This document shows, one piece after another, positions 42,454 to 51,807 of a stretch of 64,000 nt of DNA (positions are counted from its first letter, which is position 1; each line of letters opens with the position of its first letter). The DNA is from Lewinella sp. 4G2 (lineage in GTDB: Bacteria > Bacteroidota > Bacteroidia > Chitinophagales > Saprospiraceae), in assembly GCF_001625015.1 (NCBI RefSeq), contig NZ_LVWJ02000014.1, positions 2,976,001-3,040,000 on the forward strand, in the 5' to 3' direction. The notes under the pieces are model-generated. The model did no database searches. It was not told the DNA's origin and saw only the letters and a program-made list of their open reading frames with translations. The position numbers and the translations under genes are program-made.

Positions 42454-44250
42454 ATGCAATACGTTTCTACCCGCAACCTCAACTTTGTCCTTAACGAAGT
42501 GCTCAACCTCGATCAACTGCGGGGTTATGATCTCTACGCTGATTTTGATGCGGATACCACCGCCATGGCCCTCGGCGCGGCGAAGGATTTGGCGGATGAA
42601 CACCTCTTCCCTTACTACCGGGAAATGGATAAGAATAAAGCCTACTACGCCGACGGCGAAGTCCACGTTTTACCGGCAGTCGGTGCCGGAATGCGCGCGA
42701 TGGGGGAGGCAGGATGGATCAGCGCCGCCTGGCCCTACGACCTGAATGGCCAGCAGATGCCATCGACCATCCTCAATGCGGGGGGGCTCATTTTTCAGGC
42801 GGCGAATGGTAACATGGCCGCCTACAGTTTCCTCACTACCGGCGCGGCCAACCTCATTCTGGAGTTCGGCAGTGAAGAATTGAAGGCTACCTATCTCGAA
42901 AAAATGGCCCTCGGCCAGTGGCAGGGAACGATGGCGCTCACGGAGCCGCAGGCCGGGTCCTCGCTCTCCGATATCACGACTACCTACGAAGAGTTGGAGG
43001 ACGGTAGCTACGCCATCAAAGGCCAAAAGATCTACATCTCCGGCGGGGACCATAACTCCGTAGAAAACGTAGTCCACCTCTTACTGGCTCGTAAAAAGGA
43101 TGGCCCGAAAGGGATGAAGGGCGTCAGCCTATTCGTCGTCCCCAAGTACCTGCCGGGAGAGGATGGGTTGACTGATAACCACGTTACCACCGCCGGCATC
43201 TACGGTAAGATGGGCCAGAAAGGCTACGTCGCCGCTCACCTTATGTACGGGGAGCAGGGGCAAACCAAAGGCTACCTTGTCGGGGAAGAATTCCGCGGCC
43301 TCAACAACATGTTCCGCATGATGAACGAGGCCCGCATTGGTACTGGTTTGATGGCGGCGGGCAGCGCATCGGCGGCCTACTACACCAGCCTCAAATACGC
43401 CAAGGAGCGGCCTCAAGGTCGCCACCCCGGCAACAAGGATATCAACGCGCCGCAGGTGATCATCGCGGGCCACGCGGACGTTCGCCGGATGCTGCTCTTT
43501 CAAAAAGCGGTCGTAGAAGGCAGTGCCGCATTGCTTCTCCAGTGTAGCTTCTGGGAGGATGTTTCAAAAGCCAGCCCGGATGCTGACGAACGCGAACAAT
43601 CCCACCTCTTGCTGGAGCTACTTACCCCGATCGCTAAGTCATTCCCTAGCGAGTACGGCATCGAATCTGTCAGCACGGCCATGCAGGTACTGGGCGGAGC
43701 CGGCTACACGGACGATTTCCCCATCGAGCAGATCTACCGCGACATCCGCGTCAATTCCATCTACGAGGGTACGACGACCATTCACGGAATGGACCTCCTC
43801 GGCCGGAAGCTATTGATGCACAATGGCAAAGCTTTGCAGCTGCTTAACAAAGAAGTCTCGGGCGCTGTCGCAGGTGCTATGGAAGTGGGTGAATTGAAGG
43901 ATATCGCCACCAACTTCGGTGGAAGCCTCCAAAAAATGCAGGGCGTCCTCGGGCACTTGATGGGATTGGCCCAGACGGAGGATCCCAAAGTGTTCCTCGC
44001 GGATGCGACCATCTTTTTGGATTACTTCAGCCTCCACATCATTGGTTGGTTGCTTTTGCGAGAAGCCACCGTTGCAGCGAAGGCCCTCCCCGCCGCAGAT
44101 GGAGAGGACGAACGAGCGTTTTATCAGTCCAAGATCGTAACCACGCAGTACTTCTTCAACTACGTATTCACCCGCACGGCCGGCCACCGCCGGACGCTGC
44201 TGGCCACGAAACGTATTACGGTGGATCTGGATGAATCAGTCCTAGTTTAA
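42454..44250 (+). CDS. Acyl-CoA dehydrogenase
   Basis: 598 residues from the ATG at 42454 (the ATG at 42424 overlaps the presumed promoter). Large ACAD type with an extra C-terminal domain: TMALTEPQAGSSLSDI (FAD/substrate signature), GQKIYISGGDHNS, MMNEARIGTGLMAAGSASAAYY, VLGGAGYTDDFPIEQIYRDIRVNSIYEGTT (the Glu before GTT is in the usual base position). It should catalyse the first step of beta-oxidation with FAD. No electron-transfer or thiolase gene is adjacent. The segment GAVAGAM between core and C-terminal domain is encoded by a dispersed 18-mer copy. Confidence 0.94.
   Translation: MQYVSTRNLNFVLNEVLNLDQLRGYDLYADFDADTTAMALGAAKDLADEHLFPYYREMDKNKAYYADGEVHVLPAVGAGMRAMGEAGWISAAWPYDLNGQQMPSTILNAGGLIFQAANGNMAAYSFLTTGAANLILEFGSEELKATYLEKMALGQWQGTMALTEPQAGSSLSDITTTYEELEDGSYAIKGQKIYISGGDHNSVENVVHLLLARKKDGPKGMKGVSLFVVPKYLPGEDGLTDNHVTTAGIYGKMGQKGYVAAHLMYGEQGQTKGYLVGEEFRGLNNMFRMMNEARIGTGLMAAGSASAAYYTSLKYAKERPQGRHPGNKDINAPQVIIAGHADVRRMLLFQKAVVEGSAALLLQCSFWEDVSKASPDADEREQSHLLLELLTPIAKSFPSEYGIESVSTAMQVLGGAGYTDDFPIEQIYRDIRVNSIYEGTTTIHGMDLLGRKLLMHNGKALQLLNKEVSGAVAGAMEVGELKDIATNFGGSLQKMQGVLGHLMGLAQTEDPKVFLADATIFLDYFSLHIIGWLLLREATVAAKALPAADGEDERAFYQSKIVTTQYFFNYVFTRTAGHRRTLLATKRITVDLDESVLV
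43861..43878 (+). repeat. Dispersed 18-mer copy 11
   Basis: GGCGCTGTCGCAGGTGCT, exact core; sense orientation in the acyl-CoA dehydrogenase gene, read as GAVAGA between domains. Confidence 0.75.
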
Positions 44251-44348
44251 ACCTTAATAATTGGGGGAGTCATCAAGTTAATCAAGGTAGAGTGCTTCGT
44301 TAATGCAGCAGCGCTTTGGAGTAAACTATTCCATTCGCGATTTTGGCC

Positions 44349-45110
44349 TCAATCCCTGTCTAGTTGTTGTCGCCAATTATTGGCCTCCGTCCCCATCCAC
44401 TCATCCCAGAAGGTGAAGTACAGCCCGAAGTGATACTTAGCTCGTTTGTGGTGCACATCGTGGTGCGTTGCCCCGACCAACTTCCCCAGCACCCGCGACC
44501 GCGCCCAGCTGCTTGGAAAGATCTCAACGCCAGCGTGGTTGATGGTTGCCGATAAGGTCATGATCGCCAGTAAACCCAAAAAGGCGTAGGCGTGCATGGG
44601 AATAAGCATGGCGGCAAGCGGGATAAAGATGGCCTGGAGAATGGCTTCGAGGGGGTGAAATGAAAAGGCCGTCCAAACCGTCGTCTCGATGCTTTCGTGG
44701 TGCCACCGATGGACGATCTCGTACACTCCCGGCCGGTGCATCCAGCGGTGGACCCAATAGTAATAGGTCTCTTGTGCGAGAAGAAATAAGATTGGGCCGG
44801 CGAAGAGCCACGCCCAATCCCAAGTGGAATCCAGGGTTTGGTAGAGTCGCGTCCAACCAGCATTCCAGGCGTAAAGCAACCCGATGCCGAAAGCCGCGAA
44901 AATCAGACTCACTACCGCCGAGCGCAAGATTTCCTTCCTCCGCAGCTGTGTAGCCGCTGCCGTGCGGGGGAAAATGCGTTCTCCCATTTTGCCCTTGAGT
45001 AAGTCCGTAAAAAGCCAGGCGTAGCCCCCACTGAACAGGAGGTAACGAACAAAAATGATCGCAAAAAGCGCCACGACCCACAGTAGCCAGTGGTTGAGGT
45101 CAGTCGTCAT
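44349..45110 (-). CDS. Sterol desaturase / fatty acid hydroxylase family protein
   Basis: 253 residues from the ATG at 45110; a longer frame upstream has no membrane-protein character. Membrane helices at the N-terminus and in the middle, with the di-iron histidine clusters: HRWMH, HRWHH and HHDVHH, plus NHAGVEIFPSSW. It should be an integral-membrane di-iron oxygenase acting on a lipid (sterol, hopanoid, carotenoid or fatty acyl); the substrate is not readable. It diverges from the UbiD gene. A dispersed 18-mer copy with one mismatch encodes ARSRVL before the last His cluster. Confidence 0.92.
   Translation of the reverse strand: MTTDLNHWLLWVVALFAIIFVRYLLFSGGYAWLFTDLLKGKMGERIFPRTAAATQLRRKEILRSAVVSLIFAAFGIGLLYAWNAGWTRLYQTLDSTWDWAWLFAGPILFLLAQETYYYWVHRWMHRPGVYEIVHRWHHESIETTVWTAFSFHPLEAILQAIFIPLAAMLIPMHAYAFLGLLAIMTLSATINHAGVEIFPSSWARSRVLGKLVGATHHDVHHKRAKYHFGLYFTFWDEWMGTEANNWRQQLDRD
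44488..44505 (-). repeat. Dispersed 18-mer copy 12 (one mismatch)
   Basis: AGCACCCGCGACCGCGCC on the plus strand; minus orientation, one mismatch in CTG. Inside the sterol desaturase gene. Confidence 0.55.
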
Positions 45111-45252
45111 AAAAATGATTGCGCGGCAAAAGTACAATCGGTAACTCAAGGTCATCGCCGATAGTGGATTTGTGACCCTCAAGGGACAACCAAATCCAGT
45201 CATTTCGTTTGTACTGCTGTTCTTTAATCGTACCGCCGAACCACCCCGAAAT

Positions 45253-47172
45253 ATGTACGCCAGCCAACGCGAAGCCGCCAACGATCTCGACCGCCACGGG
45301 CAACTGCTCCGCATCTCCCGTGAGGTAGATCCCGATCTGGAGATGGCCGAAATCCACCGCCGCGTATTCGCGAAGGGCGGCCCCGCCATCCTGTTCGAAA
45401 ACGTAAAGGGTAGCCCCTTTCAGGCACTCTCCAATATGTACGGCACTAAGGAACGAACGGACTTCCTCTTTCGAAAAACGCTCCCTAAGGTGAAGAAGGT
45501 GGTGGAGTTGAAGGCAGACCCCGCCAACCTCGCCAAATCACCACTGCGCTACACGGGGGCGCCTTTCACGGCGTTGAGTGCCCTGCCCCGGAAGCACCTG
45601 CGCCCGGCCATCAAGTACGGCCAGACGACGATTGACCAACTGCCGCTCGTCAAGTCTTGGCCAATGGACGGTGGGGCATTCGTCACCGCTCCCCAGGTGT
45701 GTACGTTGCCGCCAGGTAGCAAACAGGTGATGCAGACCAACATCGGGATGTACCGCATCCAACTCACGGGGAATGATTACGTAACGAATAAAGAGATTGG
45801 ATTACACTACCAACTCCACCGGGGCATTGGTAACCATCACGTAGACTACTTAAAATCTGACGAGCCCTTCCGCTGCTCCATCTTCGTGGGTGGGCCACCC
45901 AGCCACGCATTTAGCGCCATCATGCCGCTGCCGGAAGGCCTCAGTGAGATGACCTTTGCCGGCATGCTGGCGGGACGACGTTTCGGCTACGCCTGGGACC
46001 GCGACTGGCTATTGAGTGCGGACGCTGACTTCGTGATCACCGGAACCATCCGTAAGCAGGGCATGATGCCGGAGGGTCCGTTCGGCGATCACCTCGGTTA
46101 CTACTCTCTGCAGCATCCCTTCCCGGTGATGGACGTGGAGACGGTCTGGCACCGCAAAGATCCCATCTGGCAGTTTACGGTCGTTGGCCGTCCACCGGCG
46201 GAGGATAGCCAGTTTGGTTACCTGATCCACCAGATCGTGAAGGACCTTACACCGGGGGAATTCCCGGGCATCAAACAGATCAACGCAGTGGATGAGGCCG
46301 GCGTCCATCCGCTACTGCTGGCCATCGGTTCGGAGCGGTACATGCCCTTCCGGGAGGACGAGCAGATGCTGGTTCCGGAAGAGATCATTACCCAGGCCAA
46401 TCGCATCATCGGTAGTGGTCAAACTTCGCTGGCCAAGTACTGCATAATCGCTAACCACGCGGATGACCCAAATTTGGACGCGGATGACCAACCAGACTTT
46501 TTCCGCCACGTGCTCGAGCGCTACAATCCGGAACGGGATCTACACTTTCAGACTCATACCACCATCGACACGCTAGATTACTCTGGTGCTGGCTGGAATT
46601 CCGGATCCAAACTTATCTGGGCCTGCCGAGGTAAAAAACGTCGCAATCTGGCATCCGAAGTGCCCGAATACTTTACGTTACCGGAAGGTTTCGCGAATCC
46701 CCAAATCGTAGCCCCCGGTATCGTCGCGGTGGAGGGGCCGGCCGTTCCCGGGGCCGATCCTGATCCAGCCCGACTTGCCGAATTTCCAGCTGGCCCACCG
46801 GAGGACAAAGAGTTATTCGCCACCGCTGCCACCCGGAGTCGCTCAGATATGAAGCGCATCGCTTCGGCGGATCTGGGCGCTGCCGCAGGTGCCGTGCTGG
46901 AGGGGGGAATAGGACTGATCGTCGTGTGTGATGACGCCAACTTTATGGCGGAAGACTTTTCCAACTTCATCTGGGCCGCCTTCACGCGGAGTAACCCGAG
47001 CCACGATGTCTTTGGGCTGGATACCTTCGTGGAGCACAAACATTGGGGTTGCCGCGGGCCGGTCATCATCGACGCTCGGGTGAAGCCCTGGCACGCACCC
47101 GGTTTGGTGGCTGACCCAGAGGTCGCACGCAAAGTGGATCAATTGGTAGCGGAAGGTGTTCTTGACTACTAA
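45253..47172 (+). CDS. UbiD family decarboxylase
   Basis: 639 residues from the ATG at 45253; a GTG at 45172 would add 27 residues with no family support. UbiD pattern: GGPAILFENVKGSPFQALSNMYGT, prenyl-FMN region VQLTGNDYVTNKEIGLHYQLHRGIGNHH-like segment (about 180-215), PEGPFGDHLGYYSLQHPFPVMDV (Glu-Arg-Glu-type active-site zone). It should decarboxylate an aromatic or alpha,beta-unsaturated acid using prenylated FMN made by UbiX, which is not in this window. A perfect dispersed 18-mer copy encodes GAAAGA in the C-terminal region. Confidence 0.92.
   Translation: MYASQREAANDLDRHGQLLRISREVDPDLEMAEIHRRVFAKGGPAILFENVKGSPFQALSNMYGTKERTDFLFRKTLPKVKKVVELKADPANLAKSPLRYTGAPFTALSALPRKHLRPAIKYGQTTIDQLPLVKSWPMDGGAFVTAPQVCTLPPGSKQVMQTNIGMYRIQLTGNDYVTNKEIGLHYQLHRGIGNHHVDYLKSDEPFRCSIFVGGPPSHAFSAIMPLPEGLSEMTFAGMLAGRRFGYAWDRDWLLSADADFVITGTIRKQGMMPEGPFGDHLGYYSLQHPFPVMDVETVWHRKDPIWQFTVVGRPPAEDSQFGYLIHQIVKDLTPGEFPGIKQINAVDEAGVHPLLLAIGSERYMPFREDEQMLVPEEIITQANRIIGSGQTSLAKYCIIANHADDPNLDADDQPDFFRHVLERYNPERDLHFQTHTTIDTLDYSGAGWNSGSKLIWACRGKKRRNLASEVPEYFTLPEGFANPQIVAPGIVAVEGPAVPGADPDPARLAEFPAGPPEDKELFATAATRSRSDMKRIASADLGAAAGAVLEGGIGLIVVCDDANFMAEDFSNFIWAAFTRSNPSHDVFGLDTFVEHKHWGCRGPVIIDARVKPWHAPGLVADPEVARKVDQLVAEGVLDY
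46876..46893 (+). repeat. Dispersed 18-mer copy 13 (perfect)
   Basis: GGCGCTGCCGCAGGTGCC, sense orientation in the UbiD gene, read as GAAAGA. Confidence 0.85.
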
Positions 47173-47279
47173 TAGTATCTTGGAGGGTCAACGTATCTAA
47201 AGGACTGTGATTGATTGATTTATGTCATCCCGCTACCGTAAACAATACGCTTGCGCAACCGTGCTGGGTGCTTGGTACG

Positions 47280-47287
47280 TATCTTTG
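47280..47287 (+). promoter_or_regulatory. -7 box of the arginyltransferase-like gene
   Basis: TATCTTTG, 73 bases before the TTG start at 47360. Confidence 0.45.
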
Positions 47288-47359
47288 TAGTCCTTACAGT
47301 GCAGGGTGATGGTTTGTACCGTCACCTACCTTTTGATAGCTTACTGAGACCACGTTCAA

Positions 47360-48439
47360 TTGCCAACCTTACTCCTTAATTTACAGGAACGACTACCGCC
47401 GGCCAAACTCGACGAATTCCTCTTCGCAGGGTGGCGGCCCGTTGGCCAGCAACTGTACATCTGCGACTTCATCCGTACGGAAACCGACGAATTATATGGG
47501 TGCGTTCAGATCAGGATGCCGCTGGCTACCCATCAGTTTAAGCGTAAGCAGCGGCGGTTGCTGCGTAATAATGGGGAACGGTTCCGCTACGTCATCCACC
47601 CCGCTACGGAAGTCACGCGGGAGATGCGGGAGGTGAACCGCCGCTACCAGGAGAGGCACCCGGACAAAGCACGGACGGACATCGATTTCCACGTTGGTTA
47701 CTATCCCTCCAAGCGCTTCGTTGATACGCAACAGGTGGAGGTGTACGACGGTGATCGGTTGGTGGCCTTTAGCTACTTCGATCCGGGCGAACAGTGCATG
47801 TACTCTAAAGTCGGTGTGTACGACCCCGCCTACAAAGAGTTTAGCCTGGGGATCTACACAATGCTCCTCGAAGTGCAGTGGGCCAAGGACAATGGACTGG
47901 CTTATTATCACCCCGGCTACGTGAGTGTCGACTTTCCCATCTTCGATTACAAACTACGGCTGGGCCCAATGGACTACCGGGATTGTGCGACCGGTGAGTG
48001 GAAAACCCTTCCGGATAATGACCCCCGCCACGCTCCAGATCCACTCCACCTAAACCAGGCGGCGATGTATCGCTTGTCGGTCGATTTGGAGAAGGCGGGC
48101 TTCACCGGAAAAGTCAAAGAGTACCCTTCGCTAACGGCACGGTTCTACTACCCCGGCCACGGTGGCGGACTGGTGGACGCACCCTTTGTATTCCAATTAG
48201 ATGAAGGCATCGCTAACGGTCGCCTGACGCTGATCACCTACGACCACGTCAAACGGGACTACACCGTTTTTAACCCCGGTCTTTCTTCACTGACTGACAT
48301 CAAATTACAGCCGATCGGCCCGACGGGGGTACGGCGTTACCCCCGGCCAGTACCGGTGGAGATCGTTCATCTCACCACACCATCCACGGACATTATCGTG
48401 GAGCTTTGCAAGAAAGCGCGGGAGGGGTTTAACGATTAA
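47360..48439 (+). CDS. Arginyl-tRNA--protein transferase-like (ATE/Bpt family) protein
   Basis: 359 residues from a TTG at 47360; an in-frame TGA at 47345 excludes upstream starts and the first ATG inside is past the conserved N-terminus. ATE-type features: GCVQIRMPLATHQFKRKQRRLLRNN (the Bpt CVPVR...SRSQRR segment), and the C-terminal GNAT-like half YFDPGEQCMYSKVGVYDP, SLGIYTMLLEVQWAKDNGLAYYHPGYVS. Classical members carry several cysteines at the N-terminus; here only Cys 41 and Cys 54 or so remain. Canonical enzymes add Leu or Arg to protein N-termini for degradation. Activity of this branch is unproven. Confidence 0.75.
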   Translation: MPTLLLNLQERLPPAKLDEFLFAGWRPVGQQLYICDFIRTETDELYGCVQIRMPLATHQFKRKQRRLLRNNGERFRYVIHPATEVTREMREVNRRYQERHPDKARTDIDFHVGYYPSKRFVDTQQVEVYDGDRLVAFSYFDPGEQCMYSKVGVYDPAYKEFSLGIYTMLLEVQWAKDNGLAYYHPGYVSVDFPIFDYKLRLGPMDYRDCATGEWKTLPDNDPRHAPDPLHLNQAAMYRLSVDLEKAGFTGKVKEYPSLTARFYYPGHGGGLVDAPFVFQLDEGIANGRLTLITYDHVKRDYTVFNPGLSSLTDIKLQPIGPTGVRRYPRPVPVEIVHLTTPSTDIIVELCKKAREGFND

Positions 48440-48566
48440 AGAAGAACACGAAGATGATGGCGAGTAGTACGACTACAATGATCGCCGTAATGGTAAATAC
48501 CTTCTTGATCTGTTCTGCTTCGTTGATTTTCGCCTGAGGCTTCTTCTTTACTGGTACTTTGGCCAT
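48429..48566 (-). CDS. Small single-span membrane protein
   Basis: 45 residues from the ATG at 48566. Basic N-terminus (MAKVPVKKKPQAKINEAEQI), then one membrane helix (VFTITAIIVVVLLAIIFVFFF) and a final Asn-Arg. A longer frame upstream has no coding character. Its end overlaps the arginyltransferase-like gene tail by 11 bases. The Lys-rich tail followed by one helix is common in conserved small Bacteroidota proteins; the function is unknown. Confidence 0.65.
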   Translation of the reverse strand: MAKVPVKKKPQAKINEAEQIKKVFTITAIIVVVLLAIIFVFFFNR

Positions 48567-48703
48567 TTTACTATTTGTTGATTGGTTGCACGATCCGCGG
48601 CCGGTCCATTCCGAGCGCGTAGTTGAGACGCTTAAATATAAGCACGGCGGGTTTGTCCACTCCTTAGCTGGCTTTAAACGGCAGTAGCTAAATACGAACA
48701 TCG

Positions 48704-48711
48704 TACCTTCG
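48704..48711 (+). promoter_or_regulatory. -7 box of fabI
   Basis: TACCTTCG, 26 bases before the fabI ATG at 48738. Confidence 0.45.
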
Positions 48712-48737
48712 CGGCCACCATCAAAACTACCTGTAAC

Positions 48738-49544
48738 ATGACCCCTCAATTACTAGCTGGCAAACGTGGAGTGATCTTTGGCGCTCTCGACGATCAGTCC
48801 ATCGCCTGGTCCATTGCGGAAGTATGCGCCGAAATGGGTGCCAAATTTACCCTGACGAACGCTCCCGTGGCCTTGCGCTTTGGCCAATTGAATGAACTCG
48901 CCGAAAAACTGGGTGCAGAGATTATCCCGGCTGATGCGACGAGCATTGAAGACATGGAAAACCTTTTCCAGAAGAGTGAAGAGATCCTCGGAGGTAAATT
49001 GGACTTCGTCTGCCACGCTATTGGCATGAGCCTCAACGTCCGCAAGAACCGACCTTACACGGACATTAAGCACGAGTGGATGCTCAAGACCTTCGACATC
49101 AGCGCCATTAGCTTCCACAAAATGTGCCAGGTCCTCTACAAAGGAGACCACATGGCGGATTATGGATCTATCCTCGGGCTCACCTACATTGCAGCTCAGC
49201 GTACTTTCCCAGATTACTCAGAAATGGCGGAGAGCAAGGCCTTGCTCGAAAGTTTTGCCCGTTCCTTCGGCTACCACTTCGGAGAGAAGAATGGGACTCG
49301 GGTCAATACCATCAGCCAGTCACCAACGATGACGACTGCCGGTAAGGGCGTTAAGGGCTTCCAAGAGTTTTTCGGCTACGCGGATACCATGTCTCCACTT
49401 GGCAACGCCCCGGCGCTGGACTGTGCGAAATACTGCGCCACGCTCTTCAGCGATTATACCCGGTACGTTACCATGCAAAATCTTTTCCACGATGGAGGTT
49501 TCTCCAACATGGGCATGAACCCAAAACTGATCGAGGAGAAGTAA
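48738..49544 (+). CDS. fabI: Enoyl-[acyl-carrier-protein] reductase (NADH)
   Basis: 268 residues, standard length. Nucleotide-binding GVIFGALDDQSIAWSIAE, DFVCHAIGMS, and the FabI catalytic pair Tyr 160 and Lys 167 (Y-x6-K, in PDYSEMAESKALL) with a second Tyr at 150. It reduces the enoyl-ACP double bond in the last step of each fatty-acid elongation cycle. Single gene with its own promoter and terminator. Confidence 0.97.
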   Translation: MTPQLLAGKRGVIFGALDDQSIAWSIAEVCAEMGAKFTLTNAPVALRFGQLNELAEKLGAEIIPADATSIEDMENLFQKSEEILGGKLDFVCHAIGMSLNVRKNRPYTDIKHEWMLKTFDISAISFHKMCQVLYKGDHMADYGSILGLTYIAAQRTFPDYSEMAESKALLESFARSFGYHFGEKNGTRVNTISQSPTMTTAGKGVKGFQEFFGYADTMSPLGNAPALDCAKYCATLFSDYTRYVTMQNLFHDGGFSNMGMNPKLIEEK

Positions 49545-49601
49545 TTGGATTGGCCTATTCCTGCAAGCCCATTCCCCTAAAATTTTCGCCGACCGGCCAT
49601 C

Positions 49602-49652
49602 ACGAAAAGCAACCCTGAAGTATCCAATCTTTGCGGTTGCTTTTCGTTCTTT
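49602..49652 (+). terminator. Terminator of fabI
   Basis: ACGAAAAGCAACC (49602-49614) pairs perfectly with GGTTGCTTTTCGT (49635-49647), followed by TCTTTT. Confidence 0.85.
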
Positions 49653-49735
49653 TGGAACGGTGGTTGTCCATCATTCTGAAGCCCTCGCTTTATTGCTAAC
49701 GCCACTTAGTTTCTACTAAAATATCACTGGCTGGA

Positions 49736-51778
49736 TTGACCGGCCCCTTAACCCATTCCTCACTCGTTAAAGTAGTTGTCCTGCGTTCTTCGTCCGTCCA
49801 TAGTCGTTTGGTGATCCTATTGTTGTTGCTTGCCTTCCTCCCCGGCACCCGCGGCAGCGCCCAGGTGCTGGACCCCTCGGATGATGGCCGCCCGATGCCC
49901 GGTGACCCGGACTACGACGCCAGCCAGGACCGACGCGCCGGACCCCAGGAACAGCGGGAATCGCAACCCGATACTTTTGGCATCTTCCAGTACAACGCCA
50001 GCAACCCAAATCTGGAAAAGAGCTGGCGCGATAGCCTCCTGGACGGTCTGCAACGGTACGAACCGGACCGGAAAGTGGCCTTCGATTACGGGACCATCGG
50101 ACAACGGGGTGGGGCGGCGTACCGCCTGCGCTACGAGCCTACCCTGCGCACCGGGACGGAGATTGGTTTCCGCCAGTTTGACCTCTACCAGGTGGATGGT
50201 GAGCGCCTGAATTACTACCGGCTGGAACGCCCGTTCACCTACCTTGGCCACGTGCGCGAAAGCCAGCAGGAGGACAGCTGGACGACGGCCAAGTTCAGCC
50301 GCAACTTTGCTGATGGCGTCAATCTGCTGCTGGACTACACAAGAATTTCTCAGCAAGGCACGCAGGATCAGTACCCCAATCAGAATTTGCGGAATACTCA
50401 CGTGGCCACCGGTCTGAGCGTTCGGCCACCGGGGTCTCGCTACCGTGGGTTCTTCAGTTTTGCCGCGAATACCTACGAGCAGTTACAGAATGGAGGAATC
50501 GATCCAGCCTCATTTCTTACCGAGGAGAATCCGGAGGTGCAAAATCTTCAGTCACTGACGAGCCAACTGGATCAAACCCGATTGCGCTACAGTTTCCGGG
50601 AAGTGATGGCCACCCAGTACCTGCAGTTTGGTGGGCGGACGGATACGCTATCAGGTGAAGCCAAACGCGCTTTCACCCTGCAGCACCAACTCAAAGTGGA
50701 CAGTCGGAACTACCGCGTGAGCTCCGAACAGACGGTGGGTGATACGGCATTGTTCTTTCAGCGGTTCCCTCAACTTTACGTGGATCCACGCGGAGTGCGC
50801 AACCAAATCCAACACAACATCATCTCGAATGATTTTTCCCTGAGCACCTTCCGGCAGGGTAGGAGCGGCGATCGGGAAACCGTACAGAAGGACGTGCTGG
50901 AAGTTGGCCTCAATCACATCTACCACCGCGTGCGCCAAGATGGAGACTCCACGATCAATAACCTCCTTCTGCACGGGAAGATTGGCCTGCGTCCCAGCGA
51001 CCGGCTTAATTTACTGGTCGATGGTCAATTCAACGTGGTGGGGCAAACCGGTGATTACCGGGTTTCTGGCACCGGAGAATTGGACTTGGGTAAAGCAGGA
51101 AAATTAGAGTTGAAAGCGCTGAACCAGCTGTACGCCCCGGATTTGGTGCAGCAGACCTTCCGGCTCAATGGCAACACGCTGTGGCAGAACGATTTTAATA
51201 AAACACTGGAACTACGGTTGGAAGGCGCCTACACCTTGCCCGTAGTAAAGATCAGGGCGGGATTGGCGTATTCAATCCTGACAAACTATATCTACTTCGA
51301 TGAGCTGGGGCAACCCGAACAGGCGACTGGCCCCAACAGTATAATCCAACTGACGGGCGAGCGTGATCTGGCCTTCGGGAAATTTCGACTACAGAATCGC
51401 GTACTTCTGCAACAGGCCGATCAGGACGTGTTCAGGCTGCCGCAACTCTACGGAGAGCACAGCCTGTACTACTCCGGTAAGTGGTTCAAAGTATTGAACG
51501 TCAACCTCGGCGTGGACGTCCGCTACGCCAGTGGCTTCAAACCCTATTACTACAACACGATCACCCAGCAGTTTCAGCTGCAGGACGAACAGGAAAAAGG
51601 TTTCCAGTATCAGTTGGACCCCTTCTTTAGTATGCGGGTGACGCGGTTCCGCTTCTTCGTTAAGTACCTGCAGCTGAATTCTCAGTGGGATCAGCGCAAT
51701 CCGCTCATTCTGATGGCAGACCATCCCTACCCGGACGCAGCCGTGCGCATGGGAGCTACTTGGCGTTTGCTGGATTAG
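49736..51778 (+). CDS. Putative porin (Porin_10-like outer-membrane protein)
   Basis: About 680 residues. No ATG is available near the N-terminus; the frame opens at a TTG (49736), and the TTG and GTG at 49808 and 49811 are alternatives lying directly before the hydrophobic signal core LLLLLAFLPGTRGSAQ. The mature protein starts with a disordered Asp/Arg-rich stretch, then FGIFQYNASNPNLEKSWRDSLLDGLQRYEP and a long barrel (YEPTLRTGTEIGFRQFDLY, DWTTAKFSRNF-like strands) typical of Bacteroidota 'putative porins'. It probably forms an outer-membrane channel. A dispersed 18-mer copy encodes GTRGSA at the signal-peptidase site. Confidence 0.85.
   Translation: MTGPLTHSSLVKVVVLRSSSVHSRLVILLLLLAFLPGTRGSAQVLDPSDDGRPMPGDPDYDASQDRRAGPQEQRESQPDTFGIFQYNASNPNLEKSWRDSLLDGLQRYEPDRKVAFDYGTIGQRGGAAYRLRYEPTLRTGTEIGFRQFDLYQVDGERLNYYRLERPFTYLGHVRESQQEDSWTTAKFSRNFADGVNLLLDYTRISQQGTQDQYPNQNLRNTHVATGLSVRPPGSRYRGFFSFAANTYEQLQNGGIDPASFLTEENPEVQNLQSLTSQLDQTRLRYSFREVMATQYLQFGGRTDTLSGEAKRAFTLQHQLKVDSRNYRVSSEQTVGDTALFFQRFPQLYVDPRGVRNQIQHNIISNDFSLSTFRQGRSGDRETVQKDVLEVGLNHIYHRVRQDGDSTINNLLLHGKIGLRPSDRLNLLVDGQFNVVGQTGDYRVSGTGELDLGKAGKLELKALNQLYAPDLVQQTFRLNGNTLWQNDFNKTLELRLEGAYTLPVVKIRAGLAYSILTNYIYFDELGQPEQATGPNSIIQLTGERDLAFGKFRLQNRVLLQQADQDVFRLPQLYGEHSLYYSGKWFKVLNVNLGVDVRYASGFKPYYYNTITQQFQLQDEQEKGFQYQLDPFFSMRVTRFRFFVKYLQLNSQWDQRNPLILMADHPYPDAAVRMGATWRLLD
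49844..49861 (-). repeat. Dispersed 18-mer copy 14
   Basis: GGCACCCGCGGCAGCGCC on the plus strand; exact core, minus orientation. Encodes the signal-peptide end GTRGSA of the porin. Confidence 0.8.
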
Positions 51779-51807
51779 TCAGCCAGACCGGATAATGCGG
51801 ACAACAA

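Noticed and set aside
45111-45389. N-terminal extension of the sterol desaturase frame
   Set aside because: Ser/Arg-rich sequence antisense to the conserved UbiD N-terminus; the membrane protein begins at the ATG at 45110.
45591-45611. Possible extra copy of the 18-mer (AGCACCTGCGCCCGGCC)
   Set aside because: Only one half matches and the stretch encodes conserved UbiD residues; treated as chance.
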